Made by a program: the position numbers and the translations under genes | Assembly (NCBI GenBank): GCA_947629725.1 | Contig: CANREU010000003.1 | Location: 1 to 35,613 of the forward strand | DNA length: 35,613 nt | Direction: 5' to 3' | Source: an uncultured Clostridia bacterium | Lineage (GTDB): Bacteria > Bacillota > Clostridia > Christensenellales > Borkfalkiaceae | Part shown: positions 8,417 through 16,394 of the stretch, one piece after another | Layout: every line of letters begins with the position of its first letter | How positions within the stretch are numbered: the first letter of the stretch is position 1 | Notes under the pieces: model-generated | Database searches by the model: none | What the model was told of the DNA's origin: nothing | Seen by the model: only the letters and a program-made list of their open reading frames with translations

Positions 8417-9952
8417 TCAGTCGAAGAGGGTGCGGTCGAAGAGGCGCAGGGCTTTGGGAAGATGGTTTTTTATCACCCCATTGACGCATTTCCCTATCCC
8501 GAGCGGGAATTCCTCCACGCACACAACACACCAGCCGCCGCCGAGGTCCGTTTGCAGCGTGTCGCCGCGGAGGTACTTCTTCGCCTCCGTCCGCGAAAGG
8601 AGCGCCTTGCGGCGGGCGTCTTTGCCGAACGCCATCGCGAGCGCGTGGGCGGGCTTGAAAATTTTCCCGTCCCACTCCCCTATCTCCACGCCGACGCGCA
8701 AAAGGCTCGCCCCCGTAAGCTCGGGCATGCCCGCGGGCACGAGGTACATCCGCCCGTCCGCAAGCGTCGTGATGCCGCCCGCGGGGGGCTCCGTAAAGAA
8801 GTCCTCCGCAAAGGCGCGGAAGGCGCGCTCGGCCTGCGCGTTTTTTTGCAAGGAGAAGGGCTTTGGAGAGGGACGGGGGCGCACCCCCTCCCCTACCCCT
8901 CCCCCTAACGTAGGGGGAGGGCAAGAATTAAAATCGGCTCCCCCTGACGCAGGGGGCGGGCAAGAAACAAAACCGGCTCCCCCTCTCCTTAACGTAGGAG
9001 AAGGGCGCACCCTCTCCCCTCCCCCTCCCCCTAACGTAGGGGGAGGGCACACCCCCTCAGTCACTGCGTGACAGCTCCCCCTCAAGGGGGCGCCGAGAGA
9101 GGCGGGCGGGCAAGGGGAGCCCTTTTCGAGGAGGGCGCAGAAGTGCCCCTCGCCGCGGAAGGTGTGGGGGTAGTACTTCTTTTCGGCAAGGAGAGCAAAC
9201 CCGGGGTGGCTCTTCAAAAAATCTTCGATCTGCCACTCGTCCTCCTCCTCGGCAAAGGTGCAGGTGGAATAGACGATGTGCCCGCCCTCCGCGAGCATCT
9301 CCGCGGCCCGCCCGAGGATCTCCCTCTGCCGGGCCGCGCACCGCGCCACGTTCTCCCCGCTCCACTCGGGAATGGCGTTCTTCTCCTTCTTGAACATGCC
9401 CTCCCCCGAGCAGGGGGCGTCCACCAAAACGAGGTCGAAGTAGGAGGGAAAGCGGGCGGCGAGCGTTTCGGGAGAAGCGCTTATAACGGCGCAATTTTTG
9501 ATACCCATGCGCTCGGTGTTCTGCGCCAAAATTTTCGCCCGCGCATAGTTCACCTCGTTGGCGACGAGAATGCCCTCCCCCGCCATCTGCGCGGCGATAT
9601 GCGTCGTCTTCCCCCCGGGGGCGGCGCAGAGGTCGAGAACGCGCTCCTTTTTGCATGCGGCCGTAAAGTCCCCCACCTTCATCGCCGAGGGCTCCTGCAC
9701 ATAGTAGAGCCCCGCGAAGTGGTAGGGATCGGCCCCGGGCTTTTCCTCGCCGACATACACGCAGGCGGGATCGTCCCCTATCTTCTCCCCGAGGGGGAAG
9801 GGCGCGCGGCGGAAAAAGTCCTCAACGGAAATTTTCAAGGTGTTGACGCGGAGGCCCTTACAAGGCGGGGTTTCGTAAGATGCCAAAAAGGCGGGGAAAT
9901 TTTCTCCCAGCCTTTTTCTCATTCTATCCAAAAATGCCTGCGGCAAATTCAT
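8417..9952 (-). CDS. RsmF/NOL1-NOP2-Sun-like 16S rRNA m5C methyltransferase with an internal repeat-encoded linker
   Basis: VLDLCAAPGGKTTHIAAQM, DLVLVDAPCSGEGMF and YSTCTFAEEEDE motifs; ORF open through a repeat-rich segment (8880-9111) into a conserved-looking C-terminal region. Start at ATG 9952 overlaps the upstream stop by 4 bp. Confidence 0.9.
   Translation of the reverse strand: MNLPQAFLDRMRKRLGENFPAFLASYETPPCKGLRVNTLKISVEDFFRRAPFPLGEKIGDDPACVYVGEEKPGADPYHFAGLYYVQEPSAMKVGDFTAACKKERVLDLCAAPGGKTTHIAAQMAGEGILVANEVNYARAKILAQNTERMGIKNCAVISASPETLAARFPSYFDLVLVDAPCSGEGMFKKEKNAIPEWSGENVARCAARQREILGRAAEMLAEGGHIVYSTCTFAEEEDEWQIEDFLKSHPGFALLAEKKYYPHTFRGEGHFCALLEKGSPCPPASLGAPLRGSCHAVTEGVCPPPTLGGGGGERVRPSPTLRRGGAGFVSCPPPASGGADFNSCPPPTLGGGVGEGVRPRPSPKPFSLQKNAQAERAFRAFAEDFFTEPPAGGITTLADGRMYLVPAGMPELTGASLLRVGVEIGEWDGKIFKPAHALAMAFGKDARRKALLSRTEAKKYLRGDTLQTDLGGGWCVVCVEEFPLGIGKCVNGVIKNHLPKALRLFDRTLFD
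8880..9111. repeat. Family A-type repeat array inside the methyltransferase CDS
   Basis: Units CCCCCTAACGTAGGGGGAGGGCAAG..., CCCCCTGACGCAGGGGGCGGGCAAG...; encodes CPPPTLGGGGGERVRPSPTLRRGGAGFVSCPPPASGGADFNSCPPPTLGGG. Confidence 0.88.
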
Positions 9953-10905
9953 ACCGTTCCGAGCGTCTCCACGCACTCGTCCAGAGGGAGGAACGCCGCG
10001 CCGCCCGCAAGCGCGTTCTGATAGCGGGCGCCCCCCTCGTCCCGCGCGACGTACACGTTGCACTCGGCGGGGTGGGAGGTGTATTTTCCGCCCGAGGCGA
10101 AGATGTTGGCGACGAGCTTCACCGAGACGGGGGTATCGTCCTCCACGTCCCGCGCGAAGCAAAACACCTTGCCCTCGAGCGCGCCGCCCTTCTTGCGGCG
10201 GTGCATATACTTGTTCACATAGCGGTAGAACTGTTCGTGCGCCTTTGCGTGGGCGATCTTCTTCTCCGTCTTCTCGGCGTAATACTGCTTCTGCCCCGCG
10301 GAGACGGGCGGGAGGATCTTGTAGTCGCCGATCCTGCCCGCGCGGACGCCGTAGCGCTCGATGAGCCCCTTCACGTCCGTCCCCTCTCGCTTGCAGAGCG
10401 CCTCGCACACCCGCATGGTGGCGTAGGCGTCGTCGACGGCGCGATGCGGGGTGAACTCCACCCCGAGCTCCTCCGCCATCGCGCCCAGCCCGCATTGGCG
10501 GGTGAAGCAGTGCTCCGTGTTCATGTAGAAAAATTGCGTGTCCTGAAAGAGGAAGCGGAAGGAGGGAAGTTTGTAGCGCTTGGTCTCGAGGTTGAGATAG
10601 TTGACGTCGTTCATGGTCGCATGCCCGAACACGATGGTATCCTTGTCCTCGAGGAGGCGCTTGATCCGCCCGTAGTGGGCGGGGAAGGGGGGGTATTTTT
10701 TGAAGTCCTCATACTCGTAGGGAAGGACGATCCCCTCTCCCCCCTTGCGGTCGGTGAGGTGGAACTTGCCGCGCGGGTTCATGAGAATGTCCTCCCGCTC
10801 CTCCACCTCGAAGTTCTCGTTCGTGACGACGTACCCGAAGGCGCACATTTTCGCCACGCTCTTGAAGACGCAGGCGCATTCAATATCGAAAAAGACGTAC
10901 TTCAC
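9949..10905 (-). CDS. DEDDh-type 3'-5' exonuclease with probable C-terminal BRCT domain
   Basis: MKYVFFDIECA, FGHATMNDVNYL, HRAVDDAYATM; C-terminal GKVFCFARDVEDD...GGKYTSHPAECNVYVARD resembles BRCT. Confidence 0.78.
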   Translation of the reverse strand: MKYVFFDIECACVFKSVAKMCAFGYVVTNENFEVEEREDILMNPRGKFHLTDRKGGEGIVLPYEYEDFKKYPPFPAHYGRIKRLLEDKDTIVFGHATMNDVNYLNLETKRYKLPSFRFLFQDTQFFYMNTEHCFTRQCGLGAMAEELGVEFTPHRAVDDAYATMRVCEALCKREGTDVKGLIERYGVRAGRIGDYKILPPVSAGQKQYYAEKTEKKIAHAKAHEQFYRYVNKYMHRRKKGGALEGKVFCFARDVEDDTPVSVKLVANIFASGGKYTSHPAECNVYVARDEGGARYQNALAGGAAFLPLDECVETLGTV

Positions 10906-12185
10906 GAGACCTTGATCTCCGTTTTTCCGCCCATGTAGGGACGGAGCACTTCGGGGATCTCCACGCTGCCGTCGGCGCGGAGATGGTTTTCGAGGAAGGC
11001 GATGAGCATGCGGGGCGGCGCGACCACCGTGTTGTTGAGGGTGTGCGCAAATGCCGACCCCTTCTCCGTTTTATAGCGGATGTTGAGCCGCCGCGCCTGC
11101 GCGTCGGTGAGGTTGGAACAGCTCCCCACTTCGAAGTATTTCTTCTGGCGGGGAGACCACGCCTCCACGTCGCAGCTGCGGTATTTGAGGTCGGCCAAAT
11201 CCCCCGAGCAGCACTCGAGGGTGCGGACGGGGATCCCCATCGAGACGAAGAGCTCCACCGTGTAGTTCCACATCTTCTCGTACCACGCTTCGCTCTCCTC
11301 GGGCTTGCAGATGACGATCATCTCCTGCTTCTCGAATTGGTGGATGCGGTAGATCCCCCTCTCCTCGATGCCGTGCGCCCCCTTCTCCTTGCGGAAGCAG
11401 GGGGAATAGCTCGTGAGCGTTAAGGGAAGTTCCTTCTCCTCGAGGGTCTGCCCCATGAATCTGCCGATCATGGAGTGCTCGGAAGTGCCGATCAGATAGA
11501 GGTCCTCCCCCTCGATCTTATACATCATGCCGTCCATCTCCTCGAAACTCATCACCCCCGAGACGACGGAGGAGCGGATCATGTAGGGCGGGATCACGTA
11601 GGTGAAACCCTTCTCTATCATGAAGTCGCGGGCGTAGGTGAGGACGGCGGAGTGGAGGCGGGCGATGTCCCCCGTGAGATAGTAGAAGCCCTGCCCGCTC
11701 GTGCGGCGGGCACTGTCGATGTCGATCCCGCGGAGTTTTTCGAGGATGTCGAGGTGGTACGGGATCTCAAAATCGGGCACACGGGGTTCCAAAAACCGCA
11801 CCCCTTCCACGTTTTCGGTGTCGTCTTTGCCGATGGGGGTATCGGGGGAGATGATGTTGGGGATGCGCATCATCACGGCCTTGAGTTTTTCGGAGACCTC
11901 CTGCGTCTCCTTCTCGATCTCCTCGAGGCGGGCGGCGTTTTTCTCCACCTGCGCCTTTACGGCGTTCGCCTCCTCCGTCTTCTTTTCCCGCATCAAACCC
12001 CCGATCTGCTTGGGGAGAGTGTTGCGGGAAGCGCGGAGGGCGTCCCCCTCCATCCGGAGGGCACGGTACTTTCCGTCGAGAGCGAGCGCCTCGTCGACGA
12101 GGGGCAGCTTGCGGTCCTGAAACTTCTTTTTGATGTTTTCTCTTACGAGTCCGGGGTCGCTGCGGAGCAGCGCAATGTCGATCAT
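10902..12185 (-). CDS. serS: Seryl-tRNA synthetase
   Basis: MIDIALLRSDPGLVRENIKKK, IGTSEHSMIGRFMGQTLEEKELPLTLTSYSPCFRKEKGAHG and NNTVVAPPRMLIAFLENH, typical bacterial SerRS. Confidence 0.97.
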   Translation of the reverse strand: MIDIALLRSDPGLVRENIKKKFQDRKLPLVDEALALDGKYRALRMEGDALRASRNTLPKQIGGLMREKKTEEANAVKAQVEKNAARLEEIEKETQEVSEKLKAVMMRIPNIISPDTPIGKDDTENVEGVRFLEPRVPDFEIPYHLDILEKLRGIDIDSARRTSGQGFYYLTGDIARLHSAVLTYARDFMIEKGFTYVIPPYMIRSSVVSGVMSFEEMDGMMYKIEGEDLYLIGTSEHSMIGRFMGQTLEEKELPLTLTSYSPCFRKEKGAHGIEERGIYRIHQFEKQEMIVICKPEESEAWYEKMWNYTVELFVSMGIPVRTLECCSGDLADLKYRSCDVEAWSPRQKKYFEVGSCSNLTDAQARRLNIRYKTEKGSAFAHTLNNTVVAPPRMLIAFLENHLRADGSVEIPEVLRPYMGGKTEIKVS

Positions 12186-12215
12186 GGGGATACCTCTGAA
12201 TGTTCCGTTTCATCC

Positions 12216-12244
12216 ATTATACAACTTTTTGCCCGAAAAGGCAA
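12216..12244 (-). promoter_or_regulatory. Sigma-70-type promoter for the serS operon
   Basis: Minus strand TTGCCT - 17 bp - TATAAT. Confidence 0.75.
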
Positions 12245-12304
12245 CGCTTTGCCGCCCGCTTCCCGCGGTTATGCGAAAAAAATCGCAAACGCCCGAAAGT
12301 TTTT

Positions 12305-12333
12305 TTGACTTTTCGCGCGCGCTCGTGTATAAT
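12305..12333 (+). promoter_or_regulatory. Sigma-70-type promoter for the P-type ATPase
   Basis: TTGACT - 17 bp - TATAAT, followed by AGAGGAAA RBS and a TTG start. Confidence 0.85.
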
Positions 12334-12372
12334 ATAGGAAACGGCGGAACATTTTCCGCCCGAGAGGAAACT

Positions 12373-14994
12373 TTGAGAAAGAAGATCAACGCGACCGAAC
12401 CCGTCCCCGAGCCCGTGCCCGAACCCGTCCCCGTTCCAGAGGAGGCGGCAGAGGCGGAGGGCGAACGGAAGACGGGGAAAAACTTCTCCTCCCGCGTGCT
12501 CGAGAGCGGGTCGTCCGCCGCGCCCGAGGAGACGAAAAAGCGGAAACAGCTCATGAAGCGCTTCCGCAAGGCGAAGCATATCCCCTCCGAGACGGAGGTG
12601 GAACGCTTTTCGCCCGAGCTCGGCAAGGGCCTCACCAAAGAACAGGTGGAGACCCGTTTCAACCAGTTCCTCTTCAACGACGTCAACAAGAAATACTCCA
12701 AGTCCTACGCGAGCATCTTCATCGGAAATATCTGCACCTTCTTCAACCTCCTCTGCGTGCTGGTCGCCGTCGCCCTCATCATCGGGAACGCGCGCCTCTC
12801 GCAATACCTCTTCGTCGTCATCTTCTCGGCGAACCTCCTCATCGGCATCGTGCAGGAGATCATCGCAAAGAAACAGATCGATAAATTATCCGTCCTCGTC
12901 TCCTCGACGGTGAAGGTGATAAGGGACGGCGTGAAGACGGAGGTCCCCCTGCGGGACATCGTGCTCGACGACGTCATTTCCCTCGAAGCGGGGCAGCAGA
13001 TCCCCGCCGACTGCATTTTGGCGGAGGGGGTCGTCGAAGTCAACGAATCTCTCCTTACGGGCGAATCGGTGCCCGTGAAGAAGGCGATCGGGGAGACCTT
13101 ATACGCGGGCTCCTTCGTCTCGAGCGGCTCCTGCCTCGTCCGTGCCGACAAGGTGGGCAAGAATACTTACCTCAACTCCCTCACCTCCAAAGCGAAGAAG
13201 TATAAGAAGCCGCGGTCGGAGATCATGAACTCCATCCGCCTCTTCATCCGCGTGATCGCCTGCCTCATCCCCGTCGTCGCGGGGCTCATGTTCTGGGTCA
13301 ACTGGGGGCAGACGGGCGGCGATCTCGACCACTCCATCCAATACACCGCCTCCGTCGTCATCGGCATGATCCCCTCGGGGCTCCTCCTTCTCACCTCCCT
13401 CGCGATGGCGCTCGGCGTCATCCGCCTCGGAAAGAAGCACACCCTCGTGCAGGACCTCTACTCCCTCGAAATGCTCGCCCGCGTGAACGTCCTCTGCCTC
13501 GACAAGACGGGCACCATCACAGACGGGAGGATGGCCGTAAATGACTGCATGCTCCTGAATTCCTACACCGACCAGCCCCTCGACGAGATCATGGCGAGCA
13601 TGCTCGCCGCCCTCGACGACAACAACCAGACTTCCATTGCCTTGAAGGCGCGCTTCGGGCAGGACGGCACCATGCAGCCGACCGCCATCCTCCCCTTCTC
13701 CTCCAAGCGCAAGCTCTCCGCCGTCTCCTTCGGGGAGATCGGCACCTATGTGATGGGCGCGCCCGAATTTGTCCTCCGCCCCATGCCGCCCAAGATAGAG
13801 CGCATCGTAAAACAATATGCGCAGATGGGGCTCCGCGTGCTCGTGCTCGCCTACTCCCCCGCGCAGATCTCGGGGGAACGTCTCCCCTCCATTCTCCGCC
13901 CCGCCGCCATCATCACCCTCGCCGACAACGTGCGCGAGGACGCGGTGGAGACCATCAAGTGGTTCCGCGAGAACGACGTGGAGATCAAGATCATCTCGGG
14001 CGACAACCCCGTCACCGTCTCCGAAGTCGCCCGCCGCGTGGGCGTGAAAGACGCCGCGAACTACGTCTCCCTCGACGGGCTCAGCGAAAGCGAAGTGGAG
14101 AGCGTGGCCTCCCAATACACCGTGTTCGGGCGGGTCACCCCCGAGCAGAAGGCGATCCTCGTGCGCGCCATCAAAAAGCAGGGCTCGACCGTCGCCATGA
14201 CGGGGGACGGCGTGAACGACATCCTTGCCTTAAAAGAGGCGGACTGCGCGATCTCCGTCGCCTCGGGCGCGGAAGCGGCGCGGAACGTTTCTCACCTCGT
14301 CCTCACCGACAACAACTTCCTCTCCCTCCCCTCCGTCGTGTATGAAGGGAGAAGGGTGATCAACAACATCAAATCGAGCGCCTCCCTCTATATCATGAAG
14401 ACGCTCTTCACGGCGCTGCTTGCGCTCATCTGCGCGTGCATGCGCTCCCCCTACTTCTTCACGACGGACAACATGCTCCTCTTCGAGATGCTCGTGGCGG
14501 CCGTGCCGTCCCTCGTCATCTCCCTCCAGCCGAACAAGAAGCGGGTGAAGGGAAAGTTTATTTTGTACGTCCTCTCGCGAAGTATCCCCGGCGCCCTCAC
14601 CCTCATTCTGTGCGTGATGGCGACCTACCTCGGCATCCGCTTCATGCCCCAACACCTCGGCGAATTCCACATCATCTACGATTTGAAGGACGGGCCGAAA
14701 TCGCTCGTCAACCCCCTCATGACCCTCTCCATCACCTTCGGCGGGCTCGTGATGCTCTTCCGCATCCTCCAGCCCTTCGACGTGGTGCGCGGCTGCGTGT
14801 ATGCCCTCTCTTTAGGTCTCAGCATCGTGGTGCTCGCGGTGCCCTTCCTCGGCGGGTTCATCTATGAGGCGTGGTCACAGGTCGCCCACAGCCTCTCCGT
14901 TACGCAGATCTTGTATCTTTTGTGTGTGCTCCTCGCGGCGTTCCCCGTCTCCAAAGCACTCACCCGCGTGTGCGACCTCATGAACCCCGACTGA
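12373..14994 (+). CDS. P-type cation-transporting ATPase (CtpE-like)
   Basis: LLTGESVP, CLDKTGTITDG and MTGDGVNDILALKEADC motifs plus multiple TMs. TTG start at 12373 chosen because the promoter lies inside the longer ORF. Confidence 0.88.
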   Translation: MRKKINATEPVPEPVPEPVPVPEEAAEAEGERKTGKNFSSRVLESGSSAAPEETKKRKQLMKRFRKAKHIPSETEVERFSPELGKGLTKEQVETRFNQFLFNDVNKKYSKSYASIFIGNICTFFNLLCVLVAVALIIGNARLSQYLFVVIFSANLLIGIVQEIIAKKQIDKLSVLVSSTVKVIRDGVKTEVPLRDIVLDDVISLEAGQQIPADCILAEGVVEVNESLLTGESVPVKKAIGETLYAGSFVSSGSCLVRADKVGKNTYLNSLTSKAKKYKKPRSEIMNSIRLFIRVIACLIPVVAGLMFWVNWGQTGGDLDHSIQYTASVVIGMIPSGLLLLTSLAMALGVIRLGKKHTLVQDLYSLEMLARVNVLCLDKTGTITDGRMAVNDCMLLNSYTDQPLDEIMASMLAALDDNNQTSIALKARFGQDGTMQPTAILPFSSKRKLSAVSFGEIGTYVMGAPEFVLRPMPPKIERIVKQYAQMGLRVLVLAYSPAQISGERLPSILRPAAIITLADNVREDAVETIKWFRENDVEIKIISGDNPVTVSEVARRVGVKDAANYVSLDGLSESEVESVASQYTVFGRVTPEQKAILVRAIKKQGSTVAMTGDGVNDILALKEADCAISVASGAEAARNVSHLVLTDNNFLSLPSVVYEGRRVINNIKSSASLYIMKTLFTALLALICACMRSPYFFTTDNMLLFEMLVAAVPSLVISLQPNKKRVKGKFILYVLSRSIPGALTLILCVMATYLGIRFMPQHLGEFHIIYDLKDGPKSLVNPLMTLSITFGGLVMLFRILQPFDVVRGCVYALSLGLSIVVLAVPFLGGFIYEAWSQVAHSLSVTQILYLLCVLLAAFPVSKALTRVCDLMNPD

Positions 14995-15003
14995 CGGCTT
15001 TTT

Positions 15004-15046
15004 AAGCACAGTGCCGACCGCAAATGCGGTCGGCACTGTTTTTTTG
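15004..15046 (+). terminator. Rho-independent terminator of the ATPase gene
   Basis: ACAGTGCCGACCGCA - AA - TGCGGTCGGCACTGT then a T run. Confidence 0.9.
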
Positions 15047-15070
15047 CGGTGAAGCGGTGCGCTCGGGCCA

Positions 15071-15148
15071 CTCATACCGACGCCGCGCAGCGGCGGAGCG
15101 TATCTTGCTTTTAAGATCCACTCGGGCACTGCGTGCCCTCGGAATGAG
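15071..15148. repeat. Palindromic repeat, family C (copy 1)
   Basis: CTCATACCGA ... TTTTAAGATCCACTCG ... CTCGGAATGAG (terminal inverted repeats). Confidence 0.7.
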
Positions 15149-15195
15149 AAGAGGCCTCTCCTCAAGTATAAGGGAAGAGGCGAGGGGGACGAATT

Positions 15196-15975
15196 TCACA
15201 TCCTTATCGTTAAAATGGGCACATGGGGTCGGTTATTGAAGCGGAAGGGGAAGCGGCTGCGGCCCAAGCCGCGGGAGACGACCATCGCCGTGTCCCCCTT
15301 GCGGTAGAGCCCCGACGTGTACTTCGGAAAGATCCCCTGCCCGGGCGCAAAGAGCCCCCTGCCGAAGATGCGGAACTGCCCGCCGTGGGCATGCCCCGCA
15401 AGGATGAGGTCGGGCTTCCCCTCGGCGTACTGCGAAAATTTTTCGGGATGGTGGGCGAGGAGGAGGGTGAAATCGCGCGCGCCGTCCGAAGGCGCGTACC
15501 CGCTCCCCGGGGAGACCCCCGCCACGGCGAGCCGCTTGCCGCCGCGGACAAAGTAGAAGGTCTCGTCGTCGAGTACATGCACGCCGAGGGCGCGGAGGGA
15601 GGCGCAGACCGTGCGGTCGGCGCAGTATTTCTCGTGGTTGCCCTGCACGAAGTAGACGGGAAACTTCTTCGAGAGCGCCGCCATGAACTCGTAGGCGCCG
15701 CTCCCCGCGACCCGCTTTTTACGGCAGACAAGGTCGCCCGTGAACGCCACGAGGTCCACCTTCCGACGCTCGAGCTCCCCGATGAGGCGGGCGCAGTCCA
15801 CCGACTTGCGGGGAAAATGCAGGTCGGAAAGATGGGCGACGCGGAGCTCCACGCTCCCCTCGCCGAAGGAAAATTCCTCGTATTCGACGTTCCAATCGTC
15901 CACAAACACCGCGGCAAGAAAGATAAGGACCGCCGCTACGCCGATGGCCGCCGCCACTCCGATCGCTGCTCCCAT
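15196..15975 (-). CDS. Membrane-anchored calcineurin-like metallophosphoesterase
   Basis: N-terminal hydrophobic segment; VAHLSDLHFP, FTGDLV, VQGNHE and AGHAHGGQFR motifs. Exact start uncertain (ATG 15975 or downstream GTG). Confidence 0.92.
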   Translation of the reverse strand: MGAAIGVAAAIGVAAVLIFLAAVFVDDWNVEYEEFSFGEGSVELRVAHLSDLHFPRKSVDCARLIGELERRKVDLVAFTGDLVCRKKRVAGSGAYEFMAALSKKFPVYFVQGNHEKYCADRTVCASLRALGVHVLDDETFYFVRGGKRLAVAGVSPGSGYAPSDGARDFTLLLAHHPEKFSQYAEGKPDLILAGHAHGGQFRIFGRGLFAPGQGIFPKYTSGLYRKGDTAMVVSRGLGRSRFPFRFNNRPHVPILTIRM

Positions 15976-15981
15976 ACTTCT

Positions 15982-16011
15982 ATTATACGCCCCTCCGGCC
16001 GATTTCGTCAA
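15982..16011 (-). promoter_or_regulatory. Sigma-70-type promoter for the metallophosphoesterase
   Basis: Minus strand TTGACG - 18 bp - TATAAT ending 6 nt before the annotated ATG. Confidence 0.7.
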
Positions 16012-16067
16012 GCATACGACACAAGTTCCTGCCCGATCGCCGACCCACCCCTCACCCTGCCCTCCCA

Positions 16068-16172
16068 CCTCAAGTATAAGGGGGGAGGCAAGAGAAAGAG
16101 CGCCGCCCCACCTCAAGTATAAGGGGGGAGGCAAGAGGAAGGGTGCCGCCCCACCTCAAACGAGGGAGGAGG
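16068..16172. repeat. Tandem repeat, family E (43-bp period, 3 units, last degenerate)
   Basis: CCTCAAGTATAAGGGGGGAGGCAAGAG... with starts at 16068, 16111 and 16154; related single copy at about 15158-15187. Confidence 0.8.
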
Positions 16173-16198
16173 TTTTACTACGCGAAAGACGTACCAAT

Positions 16199-16284
16199 AC
16201 GTCATACTGAGCCGCGCGGCACGCGCGTGTCGAAGTATGTCCGCATAAAATAAGGTCATGTTTCGACAAGCTCAACATGACGTG
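16199..16284. repeat. Palindromic repeat, family B (copy 2)
   Basis: ACGTCATACTGAGC ... GTTTCGACAAGCTCAACATGACGTG. Confidence 0.75.
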
Positions 16285-16345
16285 TTTTATACCCCCGCGC
16301 CCCATCTGCGGCTTCCTCTTCAGGGAGAGGCAAGAGGCGGGAACG

Positions 16346-16380
16346 GAAAAAGCCGCCCGCGGTGTGCGGGCGGCTTCTTT
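16346..16380 (-). terminator. Rho-independent terminator of the MoxR/VWA operon
   Basis: AAGCCGCCCGC - ggtgt - GCGGGCGGCTT; T run on the minus strand; 15 nt past the 16395 stop. Confidence 0.88.
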
Positions 16381-16394
16381 TGCCGCTTTCGGCG

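Noticed and set aside
12245-12304. Hairpin GCGA-A(6)-TCGC between divergent serS and ATPase promoters
   Set aside because: Too short a stem for a confident operator or terminator; ordinary divergent intergenic DNA.
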